NCBI GenBank assembly: GCA_964017195.1
Contig: OZ024887.1
Span: forward strand, 60,976,311 to 61,040,310
Direction of reading: 5' to 3'
Length of the DNA stretch: 64,000 nucleotides
Origin: Siderastrea radians
Lineage: Eukaryota; Cnidaria; Anthozoa; Scleractinia; Rhizangiidae
Both the position numbers and the translations under genes were made by a program. Numbering within the stretch: the first letter of the stretch is position 1; every line of letters begins with the position of its first letter. Below the pieces are notes generated by a model. It did no database searches and had not been told where the DNA came from. It saw only the letters and a program-made list of their open reading frames with translations. Of this stretch, positions 10,101-21,564 are shown in pieces.

Positions 10101-13076
10101 CCGGATCTTCTGGGGTATCTCCGCTGGACGCTAAAGCCACAACAAACAGACTGGCCAATACCGTTAAAATTCTTTTGTCTATGCAAAAAGAAATATAAAA
10201 ATATAACAGGGTTAAAATAAGGAAACAACGATGTTGTTTGGCACCTAAATGTTCACATTTAAATCTACTGTAGAGTATCATGTTCTTTAGGTTTCATGTC
10301 GCCGATAAATCATCACCATTTGTCTTTATGAACTTATACATTATCAGGGGTGCAACAAACCTTCCGGTGAAACAAATACACTTTTTGTAACAGGAAGGGT
10401 ATCGCAAATAGCTTTTCGAGGGGACTGGGACAAGTAATTAAGCAACATGCAACATTTATCAACGCAACATGCGCAGTAGCATTAAAATGGTTGCCAAGGG
10501 AAACATATCTTGAACAAGACGACATTTGTCGCGTATGTTGATTCTAAGATTTCAGAATTTTCTCCTATAGTGACCAGGCGAAAATCGTTTTTAAGGGTTA
10601 ACAGGCAAAACATGCACCGCTATGGTACTGACAGACATACAGGTAAGTGAAAATTGGCCAATGAAATAAATACAGGCTGCCAAGAACTTAAGGGCTGAGA
10701 AAGAAGAGTCGTTACGTAATTATAAGGACGTCATGACGTCATGAAGTCATGCAACGAAAAATTCAAATTTGAGGAGCCAACATTTTAATTTGTTTAAGAA
10801 AAATTAATTTGTTTTGAAAAAAGAAACGAATTCATTAAATGCAAGTTTCCTCAACTTGATTAGATACCACGCCAACGTTTTGGCGCTATATGTATGCCAA
10901 TTCATTTTTTGATCACAATGCACTGTAACGATGTTTTCGCTCGGCTGTTTTTTGTTTATGAATTTATTTCCAAGGAAAAAAAGTGGATGCTTTAGATCAT
11001 ATCTTGTGAAACAAACACTCGAAAAAGAAACAAGGAAGTAACGACAAGAAGTTACAGATAACAGTTACCATACGCCCCGCAATTGCTGAAATCGCTCACT
11101 ATTTCCTAACTTTTAGTTTAATTCAACTGTTAACTATAACAAATCGTTGATCAAATGATTTCCCCTGAGCATAAAAAAAATGTATATATTTTTCGCGACC
11201 TAATCGAGAAGGAACTTGTGAGGAACTTAACCACGGTATTTCTGTCAATGACAAGTTAAGGCGTAACCAAGATATGGAAGGTGATTTTGAATGGTTAAAT
11301 AAAAAATCTGAAAAAATTGGCAGACAGTCACATGAACGTCTAAGGATTCTGCAATTACGTCATAATTGAGGAAATATTCAGCTGAATTGGTTATATTCCG
11401 GTTATTAAGGGTCGTTCCCAGGCCTTCTCGACCATTCAAAGCCAAAAAGAGCAAAGACGTTCAGTAGTTCTCTTGAAACAACACTCTTAAAAATAACGTT
11501 TACTTTCTGTGACGCAATGGAAATAGACCACGTTTTCTTATCTTTTTCTGGTTTCAATTTCTTATTTATTACTATGCTATCTCTATTAAAGCATTTTTTA
11601 TCCTTGCTACTGTATCCTTTGCTAAAGCAAAAACACGGTTCTTCACGTAATCTATTACACGATGATCCACTTTCCAGAAAGTGCAACAATATTTCTTTAC
11701 GACAGTTTTTAGCATTCAAGTCACAACAGAAAACAAGATCAACGGATTGATGCAATGCACTGATAGCATTTAAATAATAATGTTCGATAACAGATTAAAC
11801 ACGAATTTTATTAAATGAAAAAAGCAACTCAACTAGACGGAGAATTTCTCTTGTAAATTTGTGCTAGGTAACATCTTTAACGTTCTTCTCGTCGCTGCCA
11901 AATCAGCGTTTATTCATGACTTATCTTATAAGCTTTTTTGTGAACACAACTTTCCGGATGATTTCCCCGATAGAATAGACAAATAACTCGGCTAGAAAAT
12001 CAGCCCATTTTTGTTTTGTTTCAGAAAATTTGTCAAGTCAATCTAGTGCTAGCCATTCACAACATGATAAATTTATGTTGTCTTTTAACTTTGGGGGCAC
12101 TGCCGTTTATATATTTTCAGTTTCTCAACCTAACCTTCTAGAATAAAGTTAGTATTAAAGCTTTAACTCATTCGTTTGTGCGTTAAAGCAAATGTCATAT
12201 CCCTCAATACGTTCAATTAGGATATTCTTAAAATAGTCCGTTTTCCTTTCCAAACCTACTTCACGGTCGATCGATTTAAGGTCAGGGGGTAATCTGTGAA
12301 AAGCTGTAAACAAACTAGAAAAATTTACTCCGAGGTCTTAACTTGAATTCACCAGGGCGATTTTATTGAAAAAAAAAAGGGTTTTCGGTAATTATGTCAG
12401 TTGAGAGTTAATATGGTAGCAGAACATCACACTTCAGTCTTCTATAACATTTTCATTTGCTCGGTGTAAAAATAAAAGTTTAAATTATTCCTTTGAACAC
12501 TAAACTAATGAAGGTTCTTTTTAAAGTAAGATAAGTCTTTTGTTAAATTTAAGTACAGCGTTAGTTCAAGCTTGTAAAACTCGATCTTTAGACATGGGAA
12601 CACATGCAGAGGTCGAACGAATTTTTAACTTTTCTAGCGCTCACAAAATCAAATACAAAAATCACAAACCCAAACACATTAAAATGAAAACATTTTACAG
12701 ATAGTAAAAGATCTCTATACCTAGTAACTCTTTCGTTCACTTCGGACGTCTTTTATATTAACCTTTTCACTCCCAAGAGTGCCGAAAATCAAAATTCAAG
12801 ACGAATCCCACATTTCATTTTGTAAAATACTAAAATATAAAAAGCACCATGTGAAAGTACTTCTGAAGAGGTTTCATTTGAATAGTCACACCATAGGATT
12901 TCATCCACAGACTCAAAAGTTAGAATCACCTTAATGCCTTCATAACTGACTCTGGGAGTGAAAGGGTTAACTAAAACCTCTAGGTACTACCTTATTACAT
13001 GGCTAATGTTGTCACCCGTCGATGTATTTGTCGATAGAAAAACATGAAGAGTATGTACTAACTTACCTAAAGTCAT
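7193..13076 (-). CDS. Novel small secreted protein, six exons, helical-cytokine-like gene structure
   Basis: Six minus-strand coding exons join in one frame with GT..AG borders: 13067-13076 (ATGACTTTAG), 10054-10178, 9519-9617, 8350-8535, 7498-7587 and 7193-7237 (TAG). The total is 555 nt, 184 residues. The product begins MTLDKRILTVLASLFVVALA, a clear signal peptide with likely cleavage near residues 20-24. The mature chain has five cysteines (33, 44, 87, 112, 180), a basic segment (QNSRRGGPLGR, ~52-62) and helix-like stretches: SLKNFVAPLKAVIESEKGSK (~90-109), SLNKKLDDLLRVLSNSIIVI (~118-137), then RRHVRRKG. I recognise no family. Intron phases are 1,0,0,0,0 and the first coding exon has 10 nt, as in growth hormone-type helical cytokine genes; that resemblance is suggestive only. 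The start was chosen because it yields the signal peptide in frame, has A at -3 and is the first ATG after a TATAAAG. The introns carry two MITEs. Exon structure is well supported; function is unknown. Confidence 0.72.
7668..7896. mobile_element. Foldback MITE with AGGGT target duplication
   Basis: Near-complete inverted repeat of 229 bp. The left end TAAGCGGCCTTCACACGTCA matches the reverse complement of the right end (AAAGCGGTCTTCACACGTCA), and pairing continues through the TTGGCCAAC/TTGCCAAC motifs towards the centre. AGGGT flanks it on both sides (7663-7667, 7897-7901), a likely 5-bp target-site duplication. It lies in an intron of the minus-strand secreted-protein gene. No coding capacity. 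Confidence 0.8.
10734..10741. promoter_or_regulatory. CRE-like palindrome TGACGTCA
   Basis: A perfect TGACGTCA flanked by GACGTCA and GAAGTCAT half-site-like repeats (10728-10751), in intron 1 of the minus-strand secreted-protein gene. This matches the CREB/ATF consensus. Chance occurrence is possible. Confidence 0.25.
12758..12970. mobile_element. piggyBac-type MITE with TTAA ends
   Basis: Bounded by TTAA on both sides. The terminal inverted repeats are TTAACCTTTTCACTCCCA on the left and, from the right, TTAACCCTTTCACTCCCA. TTAA duplication and CCCTTT-type ends are typical of non-autonomous piggyBac elements. 213 bp including TTAA, non-coding, located in intron 1 of the minus-strand gene. 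Confidence 0.75.
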
Positions 13077-13196
13077 GATTAACTCGTACTCGTCTTGTTC
13101 TGTTGATTCTGTAGTTCTTCAGTTCTTGATTTTCTTCTTTGTAGTCTAACAACTTATCGTCTTTCAACAATTTGAACTCGAACAAGTCTAGCACCT

Positions 13197-13203
13197 CTTT
13201 ATA
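13197..13203 (-). promoter_or_regulatory. Candidate TATA box of the secreted-protein gene
   Basis: TATAAAG on the minus strand, ~120 nt upstream of the ATG at 13076. Between it and that ATG there is no other ATG, which fits a transcription start near 13170 and a ~95-nt leader. The alternative is a splice acceptor (TTTCTTTTAG) ending at 13289, which would make this a longer leader exon carrying an out-of-frame upstream ORF from 13284. Confidence 0.4.
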
Positions 13204-13299
13204 CATTTTAGCAACGGATGTTCTACTCACTATTTTCTTCATCGCATGCAAGCTGATTTCATCATCGAGCAATGTGTCAGTCATCTTCTAAAAGAAACG

Positions 13300-14445
13300 T
13301 TTTCAGGGCTTTTTACAGCAGGCTTTTCTTCCTTGTTAAAGCTTATTCGATTGGGAAATTTCTAACCACTGAGTTTTCCTGTTCCCGCGCATAATTTATT
13401 ATACTGCAAAAGCAACCATGCGTGAGTCACTGGACCAGAAAATACTCCCGAGTCTTTAAGATCTCTGCTATTGTCTTAGCTAGAAAACATTTTACAACCG
13501 TCAGCGCTTTGTCGTGTTAATGCTGTTAGTGGTTTCATTAAGTTATGTATATGCTCTGGTTACACAAAATAAATAAAACTCGCGCATAGCCTCTGCGCAT
13601 GCCCCGGTCATTGCCGGATCTTGTCAATTTCTTTGCGGTATCATGGGTTAATTTAGTTTTATTTCTATCTTGATAGTTACGTTTTTGACTAAATCCGTTA
13701 GTTTCCAGTTGTTGGTTGTACTCAATAGCTCCTCAATCGGGTATAAATCCGCAATGGCTGCGGTAGTGAAGTTTAATTGATACAGTCAATCCCGGAAAAC
13801 TGATTCGAAACCGTAAAACAAGATTCTCCTTTGAATAGATTTGACAAATACAATGGTATGCTTACACACCTAAGTATGCAGAAATAGTTTTCGATACGTT
13901 TTTTTCATGGTTTTACACGACAAATTCCTACCACTTTCAAATAAAAATATATTTGTCACTAGCAGTTCTGATTTGTTGAACATGGCCAGCAGTTATGCAG
14001 GAGATATTAAAGAAGTTTTCTCCCTCTATTTTCTTCTTTCCCGTTTAAATTCTCTTTTCGAAACTCCAGCTGAAACACATTTTTGTGATATTTTAAATTC
14101 GGCTTAAACCGCACCTCAGCCCAGCAAGAATTGCTCATGCACCTTCGCACAAACTTATAATAAAAGGAAATGACGTATGCCTTGCGTCTAAATTTACCTC
14201 TTCTGTTCCACTTAAATTCCATCACTTTTTCGATTGTAGAAAGAAAGATTATGCTCCAGTAATATGGTCTTTCAGTAAACTTGTTCGTCAAAGATACAAT
14301 TTACAGCGAGTTTATTACCCTTAATTACGTTTTGTGTGTCGAAGAATTCGGAAGACACTGGAATATTAATTAAACAGTAGTAATAAACCTTGAAGTTGCT
14401 TTGGTGTGTGTCATAAAAATCAGTTAGCACATTATTTCTGTTCTT
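13300..14445. other. Upstream region, no gene recognised
   Basis: Apart from the kB-like site I see only AT-rich sequence with short non-distinct open frames on both strands. It presumably holds the promoter-distal region of the minus-strand gene. Confidence 0.4.
13353..13362 (+). promoter_or_regulatory. NF-kB-like site GGGAAATTTC
   Basis: Matches the NF-kB consensus GGGRNNYYCC with one mismatch, ~150 bp upstream of the candidate TATA box. Weak evidence alone, but the placement would suit an inducible secreted factor. Confidence 0.2.
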
Positions 14446-14451
14446 TGTCAA

Positions 14452-15622
14452 AATTGCAAACTAAAGGTATTTATTCGTGAAAGGGGCAACCTTAAAAAAT
14501 TTCCCCCAGTTGAGAAGAAAATAGTAAAATAAGGTGAACCCTTTTACCACCAAAGTCTCAAAAATGGCAAAATTGCAAACGAAAGGTTCTTAATCGGGAA
14601 ACAGGCAATTTTCGAAAATGTCCCCCAATTGAGAAAAAAAGAGTAAATGAAGGTTTACCCTTAAACCACCAAAGTATCCCTGAAATGCCAAATTTGCAAA
14701 CGAGAGGTATTTACTCGGGAAACAGGCAATCTTCAAAAAATGCCCCCAATTGAGGAGAAAATAGTAACTTAAGGTTAACCCGTTTACCACCAAAGTCTCA
14801 AAATGACAAAATTGCAAATTTAGGTATATATTTATTTTGGAAACAGGTAATCTTCGGAAATGTCCCCCAGTTGAGAAGAAAATAACAAATGAAGGTTTAC
14901 CTTTTAACCCCAAAACACAAGGTATTTATTCGGGAATTGGGAAACAGGCAATCTTAAAAAATGTCCCCCAGTTGAGAAGAAAATAGTAAATTAAGGTTTA
15001 TGGTTTACCACTGGTAAACCATAGCTAGAAAACGTTTCAGCTTTGGCTATATGGACTATGGTTTACCACCATAGTCACTATAGTCGCAATTGGCAAAATT
15101 GCAAACGAAAGGTACTTAATCGGGAAACAGGCAATTTTCAAAAATGTCCCCCAGTTGAGAAAAAAATAGTAAATGAAGGTTTACCCTTAAACCACCAAAG
15201 TATCCCTGAAATGACAAAATTGCAAACGAGAGGTATTTACTCGGGAAACAGGCAATCTTCAAAAAATGCCCCCAATTGAGGAGAAAATAGTAACTTAAGG
15301 TTAACCCGTTTACCACCAAAGTCTCAAAATGACAAAATTGCAAATTTAGGTATATATTTATTTTGGAAACAGGTAACCTTCGGAAATGTCCCCCAGTTGA
15401 GAAGAAAATAACAAATGAAGGTTTACCTTTTAACCCCAAAACACAAGGTATTTATTCGGGAATTGGGAAACAGGCAATCTTCAAAAATGTCCCCCAGTTG
15501 AGAAGAAAATAGTAAATTAAGGTTTATGGTTTACCACTGGTAAACCATAGCTAGAAAACGTTTCAGCTTTGGCTATATGGACTATGGTTTACCACCATAG
15601 TCACTATAGTCGCAATTGGCAA
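14452..15622. repeat. Satellite: ~120-bp monomers in two 526-bp higher-order copies
   Basis: A ~118-121-bp monomer (AATTGCAAACGAAAGGT, then GGGAAACAGGCAATCTTC, then CCCCCAGTTGAGAAGAAAAT, then TTTACCACCAAAGTCTC) is repeated with divergence. A block of monomers plus a palindromic piece (GGTTTACCACTGGTAAACC) is duplicated as a 526-bp unit: 14571-15096 and 15097-15622, nearly identical. One further diverged monomer precedes it. Both copies contain the same 107-codon minus-strand open frame, which I regard as a by-product of the repeat. Confidence 0.93.
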
Positions 15623-15629
15623 AATTGTC

Positions 15630-18600
15630 CAAACTAGGGGTGGATGGAAAATACAGATCCCCCCCTTGATTGACCACAACACATTTTTTCACTTCGCTTC
15701 ATCTGAAGTCTCAAAAAGTAGGAATAAAGGCGTTTAAGCATTCATATGTCATTCTTTCAACGCAAAAAGGCTATTAAGTTTGATAAAATTAAACCGACGC
15801 TTCATAACGCTCAAGAATCGGGATTGAAAATGTGTAAAATATTGTATTTTTCTGACTCTTCCATCAAGCAGGCGACAAAAATTTGTGGCAAATTAAATTT
15901 AACTCATGATTTGCGCTGACTTTTTCTTACGTTATCTGTTCAATCGTCCAATTTTGGACACTATAGCAAAAGAACAGCCCCTGAAAAATTAACAAAGATC
16001 CCCTGTTGTGATAAAGTTACATTTCCTGCACGTTCCGACATTTTCAGCGGATGAGATATAATAAAACGTCTACGAGACAAGATAGCCCATTGTCATCCAT
16101 TGGAAGTTAAAAGATATACCAGAATCATGGAATACCCAACAATTGTACACGAACAATCGATTAATGAGAGGAACTCATATGATTAGGAACATGGAAGTGG
16201 ATTACAAGCTGGGAGAACCTTTTTAAGGTTTTCGCAAGGCTTCCATTTTCAACTTTGGCTAGAAATCGATGACGAGTGTTACAATAGAAAGAAAAGAGTC
16301 AAACCGGACGGAACAAGAAAGTCAACAATTAACAGTTACTGCCTTAGTCTAAAAGGTGCGCAAGCTTGGGAGTACATGGACAGTGCAATGTAAATAAAAT
16401 GACATAAATAATAAAAACAAGACATCGAGCTGAAAAAACTAAGCTTCCCAATAAAGTCGAGAAGGTAGATCATTGTAACCATCCAAATAAAATTTGTTGA
16501 GTTGTACCTTCCCGTGACGCTGTTTGCGCTTAGCATTCTGCCAAAACGGGTATTTTTCCAGGTGTGAGATGAACATTTTTCAATCTGGGAGTGGACAAGT
16601 TAATAATGAATCAACTCAAAATTTAATGTACTTTCGAATTCCGCATTTTAAACCATACCTCCTAGTTACTTTGCATTGAAGTGTTGCGGATTGTTGCCAT
16701 GGCAACAGGTTTAAAGTTCATTAACAAGAAATTTTATTGAACCTTATTTTAACCTAAATATTCTTTGACTAAAACTGAACAATTGATGTCTTTTATACAA
16801 AAGAATACGATTCCCCAAGGAAGGGGGACAAATGATAAGGGATTTATTCTTTTGTTTGAGAATTTGATAGGATTTCAAGCGTGAGTTTTTCTTGGAATTG
16901 ATGCTTCATTACACTGGATTGTATACAACCTAGGTTGCTAAAGCAATATTTTTAACTATGCACCCTAAAACATTAAATAATTTTTAGTAGCTGGATTTAC
17001 GAGGAAATTTCAGCCGTCTACAATTGTTTGGGTTGAGACTTGACATCCAAATTGGTGGATGGTGCTCGAACTCTTTTACTCCAATTGTTTTGGCAATGTC
17101 TTCATTACAATATTCGATGACGTCACGAGGCATTGCTCTAAGTAGCACATATCTTAATCACTGTGGCCGGATGCGTTGATTACTGAAGGTACTTAACAGC
17201 CGGCTCAATGCAGCTGAAGAAAGGAAGAGGCAAATCATGGACAAAAACATGTACGCATTTTGTCCCTCTCCATAACGTCTTGATTGAGCTTCCAAGGTAA
17301 GAAACAATTTTCCCTTTTTAACTGATAACGGGGTTTGAAACATAGTTAAGCATCCCCCGGCCAAATAACTCCCTTCCTTAATATTAATTACAAGAAAGCT
17401 ACTTTCCGAGACTTAAGTTAAGGTAGGCAATATTAATGTGCTGACTAGAGAAAAGGTCTTTCAACTTGCGCATGCCCGTCAACAAAAAAGCAAACGCGGT
17501 AAAAGTTGCGCGAGAAGACGTTGCTGCAATGGTCGCGAAAACAAGCAATGCCGAGGTCTGGTTTTTAAAGTGCTTCTGTAACAGAATTATGTGAGAAGTG
17601 CTTCTTGATAAGGCAAACTAGAACATTCTTTGTATAACAGGCACCACAAAAAACTGCACTGTCCGGGAGCATTAAAAATTGCAGAGATATAACAACCTTT
17701 GTAAAGGTATCGCTGTTTCAGAGCACACTGAATCAAAGAAACTCAGTATTCCCTGTTTGAGCCGGATTGCTTGCCAACTTCCATTTTGATGCTTCCGTCA
17801 AACGTCTCCCTTTAGTTGTCGACTATGAAGAACACTGCAAATGGCATGCATGAAAATTGCTGACTGAGATTGAAGTTAGAAATGGCAAAACACTGGTTGT
17901 CTTTGTATTCGGGACAGTTTTAACGGGACAAAACAGCAACAAAGGAACAACGAGGAGTTCGGTGTCCTTTTTATCTTTGTTTAACTGTAGCTAGGATAAG
18001 AATGCCATGTTTATTTTTGAGTGCTTAATCTTCATTCCGACTAAATGCATAGAAGAACGTTTCAAGAAACATCTAGGTCCAAGAAGCTGTAATGCACCCG
18101 AGAAAATTGAAAAATCAAAGCGAGCAATCAAGCATGCAACTTTCCAAGAAATCACGCATCGCTGCACCAGCGTCAATGCAAACATTTACTTAAGATATCA
18201 GTCGTTAGTATCTCGCTTTTTTCTATATTTTTATAAACAGATTTTCGAAAAGAACAACAAGAAATAGTAATAAAACATCTACTCTAAATGGTTGTGCTGG
18301 CTTGTATGCATGAGTACGTTATCTTGTAACTAGCGCATGCGTGATAGGGCACCCTGATACGTTTCCTAGAATGTACGCTTCATAAATTATTACACATGTA
18401 AGACCGGATGAACACACGGAAAAATAATTCCTCGCATTGTAGCTACTTGTTTTTCAACAGTGAGTTCATAACACTGTTGGAAGCTAACAATCAGGACCTA
18501 TCAGTTCAGTAAATTGTGGAATATTTTAAGGTTTATTTTGAAAGTGGGACCAGTCGCAAAGAGTGCAAAAGGTGGCAGTTAAGTATATAAAATTCGTTTT

Positions 18601-18990
18601 TTCTAAGCAAATGATAGTTTGAAACAATTAACCGGTTATATAATAATACGAATAGTTGTGTTCTAAAATGGGCCTAATGCTGCGTTCACTTAGCTATAGC
18701 GTTAGCTATGAGGTTTTCTTTTCTTCTTTTTCACCTTTCTATCCTGTATCTATGATATATATCCTTTGAAAAAAATGAAATTCAAACGAATTGACGAATC
18801 TTGCTAGATGAAAGGAATGTCGAAACACTGAAAATGACGTTTCTCGCCCTTGCTTGAGGTCCTTACCATAGTAAATAAACAAGTAAGTAAGTAGGTAATT
18901 ACAAGTGAGTGCTCAATAGCCAGTTAGCTAGACAGTTACAGCACTCAGTAAGTCAATGGATCATTCAGTAAATCATCTATGAAGAGGATT
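15630..18990. other. No gene recognised
   Basis: Short open frames on both strands (for example 18007-18267 on + and 17158-17364 on -) resemble no family and lack convincing splice pairs. I see no strong repeats. Confidence 0.4.
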
Positions 18991-19014
18991 AGACCATGAG
19001 GTAGGCCTAACTCT

Positions 19015-19165
19015 GGGACCTTAAGTCACCGTAACATAAGGCGACTTTAGGCGACTTAAGCAAAATTCGCCATAGCATTATAGCGACTTAAGGCGAATTT
19101 AGGCGGCTTAAGGCAATTTTTGGCGACTTAAGGCGATTTTAGGCAACTTAAGGGCAATTTTTAGA
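19015..19165. repeat. Short tandem repeat (GGCGACTTAAGGCGATTTTA)
   Basis: About seven degenerate copies of an 18-20-bp unit combining GGCGACTTA and AGGCGAATTTT. No coding potential. Confidence 0.8.
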
Positions 19166-19497
19166 AGGTTCTTTCGATGATGGTTGGTTATTCAGTTAAC
19201 TTTTCTCCATGATGGTTGGCCTTTGCAAAGCTGGATTTGATGGTTCTTTACTTGGACGTTGGTAAGTTGTTTGGTTCGTTGGTTGGTTAGCAAGTCACTT
19301 CTATTTTTGCTTGCATTGGCCATGGTTAGTCTAGTCAGGGGAAATTGTTTTGTTGCTTGGTTTGTTTATGAGTTGTTTGCTGGTTAATTGGTGTAATTTT
19401 TTCTTTTGTAAGTCGGTTGAGTGGTTGGTTAAGAGAATCTTAACTACTGGGCAAAACTACTGGGCGACCAGTAAATTATGTTACCCTCATTAAATAA

Positions 19498-19551
19498 ATT
19501 ATTATTATCATTATTATTATTATTATTATTATTGTTATTATTATTATTATC
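19498..19551. repeat. (TTA)n microsatellite
   Basis: Trinucleotide TTA/ATT run with a few substitutions. Confidence 0.95.
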
Positions 19552-19559
19552 TTTAGATG

Positions 19560-21560
19560 CGAGGTTTTTAGATGGGATTCATCAATTGCTTGTTTATTTG
19601 GATGAGTCTGGTCAGTTGGTTGGTTCCATATAATCAGATAATGGGACTGGGCAGTTGAGGTTGGTTCTTTGGATGAGATTGCTTATTCAGTGTGTTTTTT
19701 TTTATTAGGATGGCCAGTGGGTTGGATCTTTGGTCCATGTGGCCATTTGGTTGTTTCTTTGATTGAGTTTGGTCAGTTGGTTAGCTATGTAGATGAGCTT
19801 AGTCAGTCGGTTGGTTCTTTGGATGTTGTTGGCCCTTTGGTTGTTTTTGCTTGTCAGTTTTTGGGTTCTTTAGATGACAGTTGCCAGTTGTTTGGCTCCT
19901 TTGATGAGACTGGCCACCCGGTTAGTTCTTTAAATAACGATGGTCTGTTGGCTGTTTTTTAATGAGGTTGGCCAATTGGTAGGTTTGTCAATGGGTTGGT
20001 TGGTTGGTTGGTTCTTTGGATGAGGTTGGCCAGTCAGTTAGTTTGCTGGATGGGTTGGTCATTTGGTTGGTCATTTAGATGATGTTGGCCAGCTGTTTGG
20101 TTCTTTGGACGTGTTTAGTTAGCTCGTTGGTTCTTCAGATTTGGTTGCCAGTTGGTTGGTTCTTTCCTGATAAGGCTGGTCAAATGTATGTCTCACTTTG
20201 GAATGAGGTTACAATAAATTGTTGGTAATTTATGTTGCTCAGTTTAAATGAGGTTGGTCAGTTGATTTGGTATCCATCAGATTGGTCAGTTGGTTGTTTC
20301 TTTGCAGACGAAGTTGATCAGTTGATTGATTCAGTTAGGTGGATATTTTGATGTGGCTGCTCAGTTGCTTTACGCTTTGGATGAGGTTTTATTCGATAGG
20401 TCTTTCTTTGATAAGGTGGTTTAGTTAATGGGCACTTTAGATGATGTTTGGTTGCGTCGTTGGCTGGGTCATTGCTGGCTCTTTTCTCGAGATGATGTTA
20501 GTTAGCTGGCTCTGTAAATGTTAAATGGTGAGTTAGCTGGTTTTTCAGATGCGTTTGGTCATTGAGTGGTTGGTTGGATTGTGTTGGACAGTTGGTTGCC
20601 TCTGTGGGTGGTGTTGGTCAGTTGGTTGCCTCCTTTTAAGAGGTGGTTAGTTGGTTGGTTTTTTTAATGAGAATGGCCAGTCATCTGGCTCTTTGGGTGA
20701 GGTTGGCCAGTCAGTTGGCTCTTTGAGTGAAATTGGCCAGTTGGCCGGTTCTTTGGATGAGTTTGGCCGTTAGTCTTTTGACTCTTTTGTATGTGTTTGG
20801 TCAGTTGATTGGCTCTTTGCAGGACGTTGTTCAGTTGACTGGCTCTTTGGATGAGGTTGGCCGGTTGGTTGGTGCAATTGTTTTTTTTTTAATGGTGAAA
20901 GGTTGTTGGTTGGTTGGTACTTTAGATGCTGATGATTGGCTGGTTCTTTAGTTAATGGTCAGTTTGTTGTTTCGTTGGTTGATGGTTGTTTAGTGATGAA
21001 TGGTCAGTTGACCAGATGGTTAGTTCTTTTGTTCTTTATATTAAGTTTGGTCATTTGTTTTGGTTGTTTACATTAAAGTTCGTCAGTTCAGTTGATAGGT
21101 TCTTTACGTGACGGTTAGTCATGCATTCGGTTATATTAGTGATACAGAAAATAGTCAATTGGTTAGTTCTTTCTATGGTAGGTGGATTAGTTGGTTGGTT
21201 GTTTGGTTGTTTGGTCGGTTGGTTGGTTCGATGGTTCTTTTGGTGAGGACTGGTTAGTTATTTAGCTTTTTCAATGACGATTGGTCAGTTCGATGGCTCT
21301 TTTGATGTCACCTGTGGTAATTGTCGATGCAGTAGTTCTTTTTCTTGATGGCTCGACAATTCTGTTGGTGAAATTTTGTTAGCTGTTTGGCTTTGCAGAA
21401 GATTGTTGGTTATTTACAATTATTTTTATGGATAATGGTAATTTTTCTAGTTTTGTAGACGATAGTTGTTGGTCAGTTGGTTTGCTCTTAAGAGTATGAT
21501 TGTAGGTTATTGTTCTTAAAATGATGCTTGATCCTATAAGTGGTTCTTTAGAAGATGATT
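19560..21560. repeat. Degenerate 30-bp GT-rich minisatellite, ~2 kb
   Basis: Dozens of diverged copies of a ~30-bp unit close to GGTTCTTTGGATGAGGTTGG followed by CCAGTTGGTT. The + strand is strongly G/T-rich and C-poor. Because 30 is divisible by three, stretches stay open and read as repeated GSLDEVGQLV-type decapeptides (for example 19669-19962 and 20727-20951). Frames break repeatedly and there is no splice or start context, so I treat this as non-coding satellite. Confidence 0.9.
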
Positions 21561-21564
21561 GCCA

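Noticed and set aside
13063..13284. A 73-codon minus-strand frame (MTDTLLDDEISLHAMKK...) with splice-like ends
   Set aside because: Joined to the exon at 10178 in that frame it hits a stop after ~30 codons, whereas the frame starting ATGACTTTAG gives a signal peptide and an uninterrupted protein. Kept only as a possible upstream ORF.
14590..15439. Two identical 107-codon minus-strand frames
   Set aside because: They are copies of the 526-bp satellite unit and have no recognisable domain.
16507..16540. Possible 30-nt minus-strand exon (AATGCTAAGCGC...GGGAAG) between AG and GT
   Set aside because: Weak polypyrimidine tract and donor, and no neighbouring exons to join in phase.
17158..17364. 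Minus-strand frame with a signal-peptide-like MFLSMICLFLSSAALS
   Set aside because: Ends at a stop 14 codons later with no usable donor; could not be linked to other exons.
19669..20951. Open frames with GSLDEVGQLV-like repeats
   Set aside because: Explained by the 30-bp minisatellite period; frames are repeatedly broken and lack gene context.
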